Assembly: GCA_030652115.1 (NCBI GenBank)
Contig: JAUSBK010000009.1
Span: forward strand, 29,375 to 93,374
Source of the DNA: Coriobacteriia bacterium
GTDB lineage: Bacteria; Actinomycetota; Coriobacteriia; Anaerosomatales; Anaerosomataceae
Direction: 5' to 3'
Length of the DNA: 64,000 nt
The notes under the pieces were generated by a model. The model ran no database searches and had not been told where the DNA came from. It worked only from the letters and a program-made list of their open reading frames with translations. Shown piece by piece: positions 26,858-35,557 of the stretch. The translations under genes and the position numbers were made by a program. Numbering within the stretch: position 1 is the stretch's first letter; each line of letters starts with the position of its first letter.

Positions 26858-27988
26858 TCATACCCCGCCGGGTACGTCGTGGGCAGGTGCCACGCGCACG
26901 GCGGTCGCCTTGAACAGGGCGATCGTGTTCGCGCCATGCTCGAGCCCGAGTTCCCGCGAGGATGCGCGAGAAACCGAAGCAGCAAGGCGCAGCCCGTCAG
27001 CAATCAGACTCACCCGATCGGTGCTGCCGCGATGTTCGACCGCAGCCACACGCATCACCAGCTGATTGCGTGCCGAAGACGGCGGCAGCGCCGCATCAGC
27101 TCCGAAGAGCGTGATGTCTTCGGGACGGATGCCGAGGAGAACGTCGGATCCGGTGGGCAGATCGGTGCGGGCGAACAACACGGCGCCCTCGACCGCGATC
27201 TCGGCGATGCCCTCCTCCGTGGCCGCGATGCGCCCACGGAGCGACCCGTCCATCCCGATGAAGTCAGCGACCCACTCGTCTGTGGGAACACCCATCACGT
27301 CGTCCACGCTGCCGCTGCGCACCACGTGTCCCTCGTTCACGATGCTCACACGGTCGGCGACCACCATCGCCTCGTCCTGGTCGTGCGTGACGTACAGCGC
27401 CGTCACGCCCTCGCCCGCCAGAATCTCCGAGAAGTCACCGACGAGACGTCGCTTGATGAGCGGGTCGAGATACGACAGCGGCTCGTCGAGCAGCAGGATG
27501 CGGGGCTCGAGCACGAGCGCCCGCGCGAGAGCCACGCGCTGGGCCTCGCCGCCCGACAGTCTAAGCGCCGAGGACTTCTGCGTGCCGCCCAGCCCCACGC
27601 GCTCGAGCGCGGCCGCCACGCGTTCGGTGCGCTCGGCCTTCGAGACGCGGCGCAGCGCAAGGCCGTACTCCACGTTCTGCTCGACCGTACCCTTGAAGAG
27701 ATACGGGTTCTGGAAGACGGCTGCCATCATCATACGGGCGGGTTTGTCCCCCGCCACGACCTCGCGGCCGTCAAGGAGGATCCTGCCGGACGTTGGCTTC
27801 TCCAGAAGTCCCAGAATGCGCAGAAGCGTTGACTTGCCCGAACCCGACGGTCCGAGCACCACGTGCGACTCGCCGTCACAGAGCTCGAAGTGCCCGACGT
27901 CGAGCACGGTGCGCTTTCGGTAGCGCATGGTGACGTTCTCCGCGGTGATGATCGGCTGGCCGCCGCAGCGCCGTTGCCTAGCGTTCAT
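26858..27988 (-). CDS. tupC: Tungstate/molybdate ABC transporter ATPase TupC
   Basis: 376 residues from the ATG at 27988, overlapping the tupB end by 11 bases. ABC motifs: Walker A GPSGSGKST, signature LSGGEAQR, Walker B and D-loop LLLDEPLSYLDP, His of switch in VTHDQDE. The C-terminal ~140 residues contain a TOBE/MOP-like domain (LGIRPEDITLFG, then an HRGSTDRV section), as in oxyanion transporters with feedback control. The assignment as tungstate rests on TupA. Confidence 0.9.
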   Translation of the reverse strand: MNARQRRCGGQPIITAENVTMRYRKRTVLDVGHFELCDGESHVVLGPSGSGKSTLLRILGLLEKPTSGRILLDGREVVAGDKPARMMMAAVFQNPYLFKGTVEQNVEYGLALRRVSKAERTERVAAALERVGLGGTQKSSALRLSGGEAQRVALARALVLEPRILLLDEPLSYLDPLIKRRLVGDFSEILAGEGVTALYVTHDQDEAMVVADRVSIVNEGHVVRSGSVDDVMGVPTDEWVADFIGMDGSLRGRIAATEEGIAEIAVEGAVLFARTDLPTGSDVLLGIRPEDITLFGADAALPPSSARNQLVMRVAAVEHRGSTDRVSLIADGLRLAASVSRASSRELGLEHGANTIALFKATAVRVAPAHDVPGGV

Positions 27989-28712
27989 AGCGCCCACCCG
28001 ACTGCTGGACGCGCGTGAAACCGTTCATGATGACGAAAGCGATGCCGATCAGGATGAGTCCGAGACCGAGGGCAAGCCCGAAATGTCCCTGACCGGTCTC
28101 CAGTTGGATCGCGGTGGTCATCACGCGCGTCTGTCCCTCGATGTTGCCGCCGACCATGCTGACGGCGCCAACCTCCGAGATGATGCCGCCGAAGCCGGCC
28201 GCGATCGCCGCCATCACGCCCCACCGCGCCTCTTTGATGGTGAGCGCCGCCTCGTGAAGTCGGGACGCGCCCAGTGATCGCGCCTGCAGGCGAAGCTCCG
28301 CGGGAACAGACCCTACTGCCGCAAGCGTCACGCCGGTCACAATCGGCGTGGAGATGATGACCTGCGCCATCACCATCGCGGGCACCGTGTACAGGATCCG
28401 GGGCATGATTCCGCCGGTCAGACTGAGATAGGCATCGTACAGCGGTCCGCTTCGTGAGATGAGCATGTAGACGACGAGCCCTACCACCACCGGTGGCAGC
28501 CCCATCCCGGTGTTGACCAGTGCGATGATCAGTCCCCGCCCCGGGAACCGGCGCGAGCCGATCACGTAGCCTGCCGGGATGGCGATCGCCATCGCAAGGA
28601 GCAGGGACACGCCAGACACGCGCAGGGAGAGCCCGATGATCTCGAACGTCCCTGCGTCTCCGCCGAAGAGCAGTCCGACCGCCTCGGCGATCGCATTCCA
28701 GAAGATCTCCAT
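27978..28712 (-). CDS. tupB: Tungstate ABC transporter permease TupB
   Basis: 244 residues with about six membrane helices. The inner-membrane EAA-like loop is visible (RSLGASRLHEAALTIKEARWG). Similar in length to TupB/WtpB permeases. The start at 28712 is an ATG with GAGGGG upstream; a TTG four codons earlier is possible. A 28-base GC palindrome separates it from tupA. Confidence 0.9.
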   Translation of the reverse strand: MEIFWNAIAEAVGLLFGGDAGTFEIIGLSLRVSGVSLLLAMAIAIPAGYVIGSRRFPGRGLIIALVNTGMGLPPVVVGLVVYMLISRSGPLYDAYLSLTGGIMPRILYTVPAMVMAQVIISTPIVTGVTLAAVGSVPAELRLQARSLGASRLHEAALTIKEARWGVMAAIAAGFGGIISEVGAVSMVGGNIEGQTRVMTTAIQLETGQGHFGLALGLGLILIGIAFVIMNGFTRVQQSGGRYER

Positions 28713-28732
28713 CTCGCCCCTCAATCACACGC

Positions 28733-28760
28733 GGGGCGTCGCCGCATGCGGCGACGCCCC
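28733..28760. repeat. Perfect 28-base GC palindrome between tupA and tupB
   Basis: GGGGCGTCGCCGCA at 28733-28746 and its exact reverse complement at 28747-28760. As RNA it would form a 14-bp stem with almost no loop apart from the central bases. No U-run follows on the minus strand, so partial termination or 3'-end protection of tupA mRNA, giving excess binding protein, is more likely than full termination. Confidence 0.7.
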
Positions 28761-28786
28761 GTCGATGAGCGGTTCAACAAACGCCG

Positions 28787-29668
28787 CTACTGCGCGTTCG
28801 GGAAGAAGAGCGGCTCCCCGAACTCCTCCACGCCGTACTCGGCGATGACGGCCTGGCCCTCTTCGCTCGTGATCCAGTCGGCGAAGGCCTGCGCGCCCTC
28901 CATGTTGGTGGCGTCGGTGACCGGGATGACACCGTACTGGTTGAACAGGGCCGTGTCGCCCTCGACGAGGATCTCGAGGCCGAGTGAATCCCGCATGTTG
29001 TAGTACGTCGCACGGTCGGTGAGCGTGTACCCGCCCATTTCCGAGGCCATCGTGAGGCAGTCACCCATGCCCTTGCCAGCAGAGATGTACCATGCGCCGG
29101 CTGGCGTGATGGCGGCCTTGGTCCACAGGGCCTTCTCGGCCGTGTGCGTTCCCGACTCATCACCGCGGGAGATGAACGAGGCGCCGGCGGCGGACAGCTT
29201 CGTGAGTGCCTCAGCAGCCGTCGCGGTCCCCTTGAGACCCGCCGGATCGGCAGCGGGACCTACGATGATGAAGTCGTTGTACATGACGTCCTTGCGCTCG
29301 GTACCGTAACCGTCGGCCACGAACGTCTCTTCCTTGGCTTTCGCGTGGACGAGCAGAACGTCGGCGTCCTTGTTCTGGCCGAGTTCAAGCGCCTCGCCAG
29401 TACCCTTCGCGATCACGTTGACCTTGTACTCCGGATAGGCCTCCTCGAATGCCGGGATCAGCACGTCGAAGAGTCCCGAGTCCTGGGTGGACGTGGTCGA
29501 GGCGAGGATGAGGTCGGTGGTTTCGACCGGTTCCTCAACTACCTCTTCTGTCTCTTCCTCGACTGGCTCCTCTTCGGTCGCGCACGCGGCAAGCGAGAAC
29601 ACCAGCGCGAAGGCGAGAAGAACAGCGACGAAGCGCCAGACGGCAGTACCCCTCAAGCGGTCGATCAT
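28787..29668 (-). CDS. tupA: Tungstate-binding lipoprotein TupA
   Basis: 293 residues. Lipoprotein signal with lipobox FSLAAC (Cys ~28), then an acidic linker (EEEPVEEETEEVVEE). Mature domain starts DLILASTTSTQDSGLFD, the TTTS-type oxyanion-binding segment of TupA/WtpA, with SRGDESGTHTAEKALW and GKGMGDCLTMASEMGGYTLTDRATY further on, typical of TupA rather than ModA. Captures tungstate outside the membrane for TupBC. First gene of the W-Moco operon. Confidence 0.93.
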   Translation of the reverse strand: MIDRLRGTAVWRFVAVLLAFALVFSLAACATEEEPVEEETEEVVEEPVETTDLILASTTSTQDSGLFDVLIPAFEEAYPEYKVNVIAKGTGEALELGQNKDADVLLVHAKAKEETFVADGYGTERKDVMYNDFIIVGPAADPAGLKGTATAAEALTKLSAAGASFISRGDESGTHTAEKALWTKAAITPAGAWYISAGKGMGDCLTMASEMGGYTLTDRATYYNMRDSLGLEILVEGDTALFNQYGVIPVTDATNMEGAQAFADWITSEEGQAVIAEYGVEEFGEPLFFPNAQ

Positions 29669-29671
29669 GTG

Positions 29672-29790
29672 TGCTCCTTTCCAAGTACGGGAGGCGGACC
29701 CGTTTCCGGTCCCACCCTATGGGCCCTACTGCCATAACGGCCGCTCTACCGTGACAGGCCTGCAGGGCTCGGAGGCTATGGCCCGCGCAT
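29672..29790 (-). promoter_or_regulatory. tupA leader resembling a Moco (Tuco) riboswitch
   Basis: Reading leftward, the leader has CCTCCGAGCC (about 29767-29776), a GC-rich arm, then GTGGGACCG-GAAA-CGGGTCCGCC, a hairpin with a GNRA tetraloop, followed by CCTCCC and GGAAAGGAG, the last being the tupA ribosome-binding site. These conserved blocks and their order resemble the Moco RNA motif (Rfam RF01055), which controls molybdenum or tungsten cofactor and transport genes. A separate hairpin at 29782-29800 may terminate the permease mRNA. Not verified by covariance. Confidence 0.55.
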
Positions 29791-29880
29791 CGGGCGCGGG
29801 TTGCTAGGAGGCAGTGTAACGCAACGCCACAAGGAGCGCGCAAGTCCGAGCGTCAACCGGCACGCGCAGGGCCCGTTCGC

Positions 29881-30993
29881 TCAGCCCTGCTGGGGCCGCG
29901 TGGCCAGCGTTATGAGCCTATGCGCGACGAGGCCAGCCAGAAAGCCGAACGCCATGTTGGTCAACAGCGCCACCAGCACGGTCACCGCCACCACGGCCAT
30001 GTCCCTGGCCAGCCTCAGGTGGCGGACGAACCTGATGAGCTCGAGTCCCACCATGAACATCATCGCCCCCACGATGGCCTGTGGGAACGCGGCGAACAGC
30101 CCCGCGATGGAACCGGCGAAGAAGAGGCCGAGCACGATCTCGATCGTACCCTCGATGAAGTTCGTCCCGGCCGTGCGGGCACCGTAGAAGTACTGCCCCA
30201 CGAGCCCGCCTGCCCCGTGGCACATGGGCATCCCTCCGAAGACCGGCGAGACGAGATTCATCACGCCGTGGCTGAACGCAAGCTTCCGCGGGCTCACGTG
30301 CTCATCAGGCCAGTAGCTCGTGATCAGCGAGGAGGTGGAGATGACCGCGTTCGCCGCAGTGAGCGGCACCTGTGCGAACCCCGCCAGCAGCAGGGTCTCC
30401 CATACCTCGGTGGGGGTGAACGTGGCGATGGATGGCAGGCGGAACTGCACGGGAGCCAGCCCGTCGAAGCCGCCCTGCAACAGCATGATGAGGATCCCGC
30501 CACCCACGAGCACGATAGCCGCAGGAGCGTACCTGTTCTTGCGCAGCGTGAGCACGATGATGACGCCCGCGATGGCCAGCAGCCACGAGGCGGAGCTCAG
30601 CTTGATCGCTTCGGCTGCGAGCAAGACGCCGAGCGTCACCTGGACTCCCATCACGACCGGCTTCGGCGTGACGCGCGCGATCCACGTGATGGCCCCGGTG
30701 GCGGCCAGGAGGAGCCACACGATACCCATGCCGAACCCGGAAGCGCTGATCATCGAGGGTGTCCAATGCTGCGCGATCGCCACCACCGCGAGCACCTTCA
30801 TCGGCTCGATCGGCATCGGCAGGCGGTAGACGAGCCCGGTCGCGATGTTCGCGAGCCCCATCATCACGAGGAAGCCCGCCGGGTCGAGATCGCACACGAC
30901 GATGTAGCCGATCGCAAGCGGCAGCAGGGTGCCGAAGTCGCCCATCGAACCGGCGAACTCGCCGAGGCTAAGCTTGATGTCCTGCTTCGGCAT
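29881..30993 (-). CDS. MOT1/SulP-like molybdate (sulfate) permease
   Basis: 370 residues, about ten membrane helices. Hallmarks of the MOT1 family are GEFAGSMGDFGTLLPLAIG at the N-terminus, PMPIEPMKVLAVVAIA, and GGMPMCHGAGGLVGQYFYG. High-affinity molybdate importers belong here. Lies upstream of tupA on the same strand, with the leader region between, so the cell has separate molybdate and tungstate routes. Follows the LysR gene stop by 18 bases on the minus strand. Confidence 0.88.
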   Translation of the reverse strand: MPKQDIKLSLGEFAGSMGDFGTLLPLAIGYIVVCDLDPAGFLVMMGLANIATGLVYRLPMPIEPMKVLAVVAIAQHWTPSMISASGFGMGIVWLLLAATGAITWIARVTPKPVVMGVQVTLGVLLAAEAIKLSSASWLLAIAGVIIVLTLRKNRYAPAAIVLVGGGILIMLLQGGFDGLAPVQFRLPSIATFTPTEVWETLLLAGFAQVPLTAANAVISTSSLITSYWPDEHVSPRKLAFSHGVMNLVSPVFGGMPMCHGAGGLVGQYFYGARTAGTNFIEGTIEIVLGLFFAGSIAGLFAAFPQAIVGAMMFMVGLELIRFVRHLRLARDMAVVAVTVLVALLTNMAFGFLAGLVAHRLITLATRPQQG

Positions 30994-31011
30994 AGGCGTC
31001 GTCTCGCCCGT

Positions 31012-31899
31012 TCACATCTCCACGCGCAGGTAGTCCGCCAGCGCCGCGCCTGCTCGCACGAGGGTGCGTCGCGGTAGGACGAGAAAGAGCGGACGCGCGA
31101 CCGGGAAGCCTGCGCCCTTCACCTCGGCGACAGTGCCGAGGTTGAGCGCCTGGTGCGCCACCTGGAGACTCACGATGCCGAGACCCATGCCGCCTTCGAC
31201 CGCGCTCACGATCGCCTCGTTCGTGCCGAGCTCCATGACGACATCGAGATCCGCGGGGTCTACGCCGCCGCGGCGGATGACTTCCTCGACGGCCATACGG
31301 GTGCCCGAACCCTGCTCGCGGACGATGAAGAGTTCACCGGTGATCTCGCTGAACGAGATCGGGCTGTGCGCTGCGAGCGGATGGTCGGGGGGGCAGATCA
31401 GCGTGAGGTCATCGGAGCCCAGCCGCTCGTAGACGACCCGGGCGCCGTGAACCTCGGCGCCGGTCATCCCCAGGTCGGCCTCGCCGCTCTCCACGTGCGC
31501 GACCACATCGGTGCTGTCGTAGACGCGGAGCGTGACGCCCACTTCGGGATAGAGCTTCAGGAAGCCGCCCAGCAGGCGCGGCAACAGGTACTGTCCAGGC
31601 GTCGTGCTCGCGGCCACCGTGAGCCGACCGCTGACCGTGCTCGACACGGCGTCGATCGCGCTACGGGCGTCGTCGAGCTCGGCGAGGACCTTGCGCGCGT
31701 GAGGCAGCAGCGCGTGGCCGGCCTCGGTGAGCGCTACCTTGCGATACCCGCGATCGAGCAGGGTCGCGTCGATGTCCGCCTCGAGCGCTTGGACCTGCAT
31801 CGTCACGGCCGGCTGCGAGATGCCGAGCATGCGGGCGGCCTCGGAGAAGGAGCCGTGATCCACCACCGCGACGAAGGTCCTGAGCTGGCTGACGTTCAC
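31012..31899 (-). CDS. LysR-family transcriptional regulator (likely Mo/S/Se-related)
   Basis: 295 residues. N-terminal winged helix (NVSQLRTFVAVVDHGSFSEAAR, LGISQPAVTMQVQALE), then a CysB-like effector domain beginning GRLTVAASTTPGQYLLPRLL. The GTG at 31899 follows GGGAGG. Its co-orientation with the molybdate permease 18 bases downstream suggests control of oxyanion uptake; the effector domain start also resembles selenium-associated LysR proteins, which is only an impression. Confidence 0.9.
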   Translation of the reverse strand: MNVSQLRTFVAVVDHGSFSEAARMLGISQPAVTMQVQALEADIDATLLDRGYRKVALTEAGHALLPHARKVLAELDDARSAIDAVSSTVSGRLTVAASTTPGQYLLPRLLGGFLKLYPEVGVTLRVYDSTDVVAHVESGEADLGMTGAEVHGARVVYERLGSDDLTLICPPDHPLAAHSPISFSEITGELFIVREQGSGTRMAVEEVIRRGGVDPADLDVVMELGTNEAIVSAVEGGMGLGIVSLQVAHQALNLGTVAEVKGAGFPVARPLFLVLPRRTLVRAGAALADYLRVEM

Positions 31900-31990
31900 A
31901 CGCGCCTCCCGCCGTATAAGCACCCGTGATATGCATGCTAGCGCAGTGACCGGTGTTTGCCACCGTCCGGCTTGTGGCACACTCCACTAA

Positions 31991-32007
31991 GTGAGAAGCG
32001 TTCTCAC
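31991..32007. promoter_or_regulatory. Probable Zur/Fur box
   Basis: GTGAGAA-GCG-TTCTCAC, perfect 7-base arms, 34 bases before the start of the Fur-family gene and within the divergent LysR/Fur gap. The TGAGAA/TTCTCA form resembles Fur-superfamily operators, suggesting autoregulation of the repressor and its metal transporter operon. Confidence 0.6.
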
Positions 32008-32040
32008 CTTGAAGGGTGGCGCGGAACAGTGCCGAATCGG

Positions 32041-32511
32041 ATGGCGGACAGCACGAGCGCACGAGCGCGAGGCGCGACGCCATCGGCGCGCCCGGACCTC
32101 CGTTCGCTGTACGGCACCGCCCGCATGAGCCCGCAACGGGCGCTCATCGCCGAAGCGGTCAGCGCGCTCCCCGGAGCCTTCACCGCGGAGGAACTGCACT
32201 GCTCCGTGGGGCGCACGGCCCCCGGTGTGGGACTCGCGACCGTCTACCGCGCGCTGGCCGCCATGCAGGCAGCGGGCTCCATCACCTCGGTCGGCGAGCG
32301 CGGCGGCTCGGCGCTTCTGGCTCACTGCGCCCGGAACGACCATCACCACCATCTCGTGTGCACCGAGTGCGGCGCCGTCGTGGCAATAGACTGCCCGCTC
32401 AGCGCGGAGGCGCTCGCGTCGGCCGAGCACGCCGGCCACCTCGTCACCCGGCACGAGATCACGCTCTACGGGCTCTGCGCGCACTGCCGGACCCGGCGGG
32501 AGGACCGTTAG
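32041..32511 (+). CDS. Fur-family metal repressor, probably Zur
   Basis: 156 residues from ATG at 32041 (GTG at 32029 also possible). Winged helix LSALP-like region with GVGLATVYRALAAMQAAGSI, metal-site His run NDHHHHLVC, and structural zinc ligands CTEC and CAHC. The next gene starts directly after its stop and encodes a CbiM-type importer, so zinc, nickel or cobalt limitation is the likely signal; Zur is inference from the box and His-rich transporter. Confidence 0.9.
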   Translation: MADSTSARARGATPSARPDLRSLYGTARMSPQRALIAEAVSALPGAFTAEELHCSVGRTAPGVGLATVYRALAAMQAAGSITSVGERGGSALLAHCARNDHHHHLVCTECGAVVAIDCPLSAEALASAEHAGHLVTRHEITLYGLCAHCRTRREDR

Positions 32512-33333
32512 ATGTCGCACATCCACATCCCGGACGGCGTGCTCCCCTGGTGGCTGTGGCTCGGCGGCTGGGCGCTCGCATTCGGCCTGCTCGCGGTCGC
32601 ATCCCGCCGGGCAAAGCAAGCCGAGTCACGCCGGGCGGTGCCGCTCATCGGGGCCGTCTCCGCGCTCGTGCTCGTTTCGATGGGGAGCGAGATCGTCCCG
32701 CTTGCCTACCACATCAACCTCACCGTGATCGCCGGTGTACTGCTCGGCCCGTGGCTCGGCGCGATATCGGCGTTCATCGTCGTGCTCGTACTGGCGCTGA
32801 TGGGGCACGGCGGCATCACGGTGGTCGGGCTCAACACGCTCGTGATCGCGACCGAGATGGCGCTGGGCTGGGCGCTTGTGCGCGGCGGGGCACGCCTGCT
32901 CGGGCCGACGCGCATCAGGCCGCTCGCCGCCGTGGCGACCGTACTGACCCTCGCGATCACCACCACGATGCTCGTCGGCATCGTGGCGCTCGCCGGCACC
33001 GGGGCGACCGCGCGCGAGACCGGAGCGCTCGATGCCGAGACGCTCGAGTTTCGGAACCCGTTCTCCGATGGCGTCATCGCCGTCGGCCTGCTCGGCGAGC
33101 ACCACGGAGAGACCGAGGATGAGCACGCCGAACATGCGGGTGAAGGCGGGCTCTCGGTGGCACGCTTCGCGGCGATCGTGTACACCCTCGGGCCGATCGG
33201 GTGGCTGCTCGAGGCGTTGGTGACCGCAGGCATCCTCGGCTACGTGGCGCGGGTGCGCCCCTCGCTCGTGTTCGGCGAGCCGACCGCCGAAGACCACCAC
33301 CCCCACTACGGCGACGAACACGGGAGGCACTAG
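32512..33333 (+). CDS. CbiM/NikM-like ECF metal transporter substrate component
   Basis: 273 residues. N-terminal MSHIHIPDGVLPWW has the metal-binding His of CbiM/NikM. About six membrane helices. An external loop GEHHGETEDEHAEHAGEGG and tail DHHPHYGDEHGRH are His/Glu-rich, typical of zinc or nickel capture. Works with the next two genes. Under an upstream Fur/Zur-type gene, zinc uptake is the best guess, not cobalt. Confidence 0.88.
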   Translation: MSHIHIPDGVLPWWLWLGGWALAFGLLAVASRRAKQAESRRAVPLIGAVSALVLVSMGSEIVPLAYHINLTVIAGVLLGPWLGAISAFIVVLVLALMGHGGITVVGLNTLVIATEMALGWALVRGGARLLGPTRIRPLAAVATVLTLAITTTMLVGIVALAGTGATARETGALDAETLEFRNPFSDGVIAVGLLGEHHGETEDEHAEHAGEGGLSVARFAAIVYTLGPIGWLLEALVTAGILGYVARVRPSLVFGEPTAEDHHPHYGDEHGRH

Positions 33334-34133
33334 TGGACATCACTGCTGTCGACCGCTCGGCCGTGCTCGGCGACACGCTACTCCACCGCGCCGCACCCGC
33401 GAGCAAGCTCATCGCCGCCGGCCTGCTGCTCGGCGCTGTTGTGAGCGTGAATGACCCGCTCGTCGCGGCCGGGCTTGCGCTCTCGCTCACCGGTGCGGCG
33501 GCGGCCGTGCGCCTTCCGCTCCGGCAGATGCTGCCGCTGGCGCTCTACCCGACGCTCTTCGCGCTGGTCTTCGCCTTCGCAGCAGCCCCCGGACCGGTGA
33601 CCGGCGCGCTCTTCGTCCTCAAGGCGGTGACCGCCGCGCTCGCAGTGGTGACGCTCATGTTCTCGACCCCCTACCCGCAGGTCTTCGCGCCCATCCAGCG
33701 CATCACGCCGACGATCGTCGGCGACGCCCTGCTGATGACGTACCGATCTCTGTTCATCCTCGCCGAGAAGTTCGGCGACCTGCTGCGCGCCGTGCGTCTG
33801 CGCTCGGGCATCTCGGCGCGCCAGCCGGTGAGAGCGGCGCGCGCGACCGTCCGCGCACTCGGCGGACTGCTGCTTTACTCCTTCGACCTCTCGCAGCGCG
33901 AATACGACATCTTGCGTCTGCGCGGCTACGAGGGCGGGCTGCGCGTGAGCACCCGCCGCAGCGTCGAACCTGCGGCCGACGTCGCAGCCGTGGCGTACGC
34001 CGCGATCGTGCTCGCCGTGGTGCTCGTCTTCCGCACCTTCCCCAACAACCTCGGCGGCTACTCATGGCTCGTGACCGCGGCGGGCACACTCGACCTCGCA
34101 CTCGGCTTGCTGATCGGACGGAGACGCGCATGA
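33333..34133 (+). CDS. CbiQ-like ECF transporter transmembrane component
   Basis: 266 residues, GTG start at 33333 overlapping the previous TAG, with GGGAGG upstream. About five helices; the coupling-helix motifs are seen in MTYRSLFILAEKFGDLLRAVRLRSG and DILRLRGYEG. The T component links the substrate subunit with the ATPase. Confidence 0.88.
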   Translation: MDITAVDRSAVLGDTLLHRAAPASKLIAAGLLLGAVVSVNDPLVAAGLALSLTGAAAAVRLPLRQMLPLALYPTLFALVFAFAAAPGPVTGALFVLKAVTAALAVVTLMFSTPYPQVFAPIQRITPTIVGDALLMTYRSLFILAEKFGDLLRAVRLRSGISARQPVRAARATVRALGGLLLYSFDLSQREYDILRLRGYEGGLRVSTRRSVEPAADVAAVAYAAIVLAVVLVFRTFPNNLGGYSWLVTAAGTLDLALGLLIGRRRA

Positions 34134-35011
34134 AGGGGCACATTCACGACCACGGACCGCTTGCAGGGGCCGAGGAGATCGTCCGGATCTCGTGCATCCG
34201 CCACACCTACGAGGACGGCACCTCGGTGCATCTGTGCGGCCTCGACTTCCTCGCGCACACCGGCGCGCGCGTGGCCGTACTCGGCCCGAACGGCTCGGGC
34301 AAGACCACGATGCTCTTCCACATCCTCGGCCTGCTGAAGAGCCAGGAGGGCGAGGTGCGGGTGTTCGGCATGTCCCCCGCCGACGAGTGGACGAGCATCC
34401 GCCGACGCATCGGCGTGGTGCTGCAGAACGTGGACGAGCAGTTGCTCGCTCCCACCGTGATCGACGACGTGGCGTTCTCGCCGCGCCAGTACGGGCTGCC
34501 TGAAGGCGAGGCGCTCGACCGGGCGCACGTGGCGCTCGGCCTGCTCGGCATCGAGCATCTTGCCGACCGGGTACCGCACAACCTCTCCGGCGGCGAGAAG
34601 CGCAAGGTCGCGCTTGCGGGCGCGCTCGTGATGGACCCCGAGCTGCTCGTGCTCGACGAGCCCTTCGAGGGACTCGACCCGGCCTCGCGCAGCGCGCTGC
34701 AGGATCTCATGAGCATGCTCGCGCGGGAGCGCGGGATGACCATCATCATGTCGACGCACGACATCGACTCGGTGCCGGAGTTCGCCGACTACGCCTACGT
34801 GCTCGCCCCCGGCGGCGCCATAGCGCTCTCGGGTACGCCCGAGGAGCTGTTCGCGAACGCCGACACACTCGCCGAGGGCAACATCGAGCCGCCGATCCTG
34901 GCCGAGCTCTTCGCGCGACTGCGGGAGCGCGACGCCACCGCGCCGCCGCTTGCGCTCTCGGTGGCCGAGGCCGTGGACGCGCTTGCCGAGTGGAAAGGCT
35001 GCAGCGCCTAG
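34130..35011 (+). CDS. CbiO-like ECF transporter ATPase
   Basis: 293 residues, ATGA overlap with the previous gene. Walker A GPNGSGKTT, Q-loop GVVLQNVDEQL, signature LSGGEKRK, Walker B LLVLDEPFEGLDP, switch His STHDID. N-terminus is His-rich (MKGHIHDHGPL). Energises the CbiM/Q module. The C-terminal ~60 residues (RLRERDATAPPLALSVAEAVDAL) look like a small regulatory tail. Confidence 0.93.
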   Translation: MKGHIHDHGPLAGAEEIVRISCIRHTYEDGTSVHLCGLDFLAHTGARVAVLGPNGSGKTTMLFHILGLLKSQEGEVRVFGMSPADEWTSIRRRIGVVLQNVDEQLLAPTVIDDVAFSPRQYGLPEGEALDRAHVALGLLGIEHLADRVPHNLSGGEKRKVALAGALVMDPELLVLDEPFEGLDPASRSALQDLMSMLARERGMTIIMSTHDIDSVPEFADYAYVLAPGGAIALSGTPEELFANADTLAEGNIEPPILAELFARLRERDATAPPLALSVAEAVDALAEWKGCSA

Positions 35012-35517
35012 TCGGTCGCCGGCTCGGCGGCCTCGGGCTCAGCTTGTTCGACAGCAGGCGCTTGTTCGGCCAGCGGCGCCGGCGCGACCTTCGGAACCGG
35101 CGTGTCGAACAGGATCGCCACCGACGGCCGCATCATGACGAGGTAGGTGAAGATCGCCAGCACCACTCCGAACGGCCACGACACCGTGGCGCCGAGTGCT
35201 GCGGCGACGAGGATCGCGATCCGGTGAGTGCGGCGCCGCATCCAGATGCCGGCGAGTATCTTGAGCACGCCGCCGCCGGCGAACCACACAATGAACCCGA
35301 GCCCGATCGCCATGAAGAACCAGCCCATGAACACCGGCGGTGCATCGGGGGCCGACTCGTCCCAGGGCACGAACGCCATCATGGCGCCCATCCCCACGTA
35401 GATCAGGCCGTAGAGCGAGATGAAGATGTCGAGACCCGCGAGCACCCAGAAGAAGATGGGCAACAGACGCAGATGCTCGGTATCGAGGATCTCCTGACGC
35501 TCCTGCTCGGTGACCAT
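35008..35517 (-). CDS. Unrecognised four-helix membrane protein
   Basis: 169 residues from the ATG at 35517 (GGAGG upstream). Four hydrophobic segments: PIFFWVLAGLDIFISLYGLIYV, FFMAIGLGFIVWFAGG, IAILVAAALGATVS and FGVVLAIFTYLVMM; a Pro/Ala/Glu-rich tail follows. Such short proteins often occur in this arrangement (RPSVAILF), possibly a TM2/YtxH-like class, but no family is certain. Converges on the ECF ATPase with four bases shared. Confidence 0.6.
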   Translation of the reverse strand: MVTEQERQEILDTEHLRLLPIFFWVLAGLDIFISLYGLIYVGMGAMMAFVPWDESAPDAPPVFMGWFFMAIGLGFIVWFAGGGVLKILAGIWMRRRTHRIAILVAAALGATVSWPFGVVLAIFTYLVMMRPSVAILFDTPVPKVAPAPLAEQAPAVEQAEPEAAEPATD

Positions 35518-35557
35518 GCGTCCTCCGCCCCAGTCGTCCGGCGCGCCGCGAACCGCC

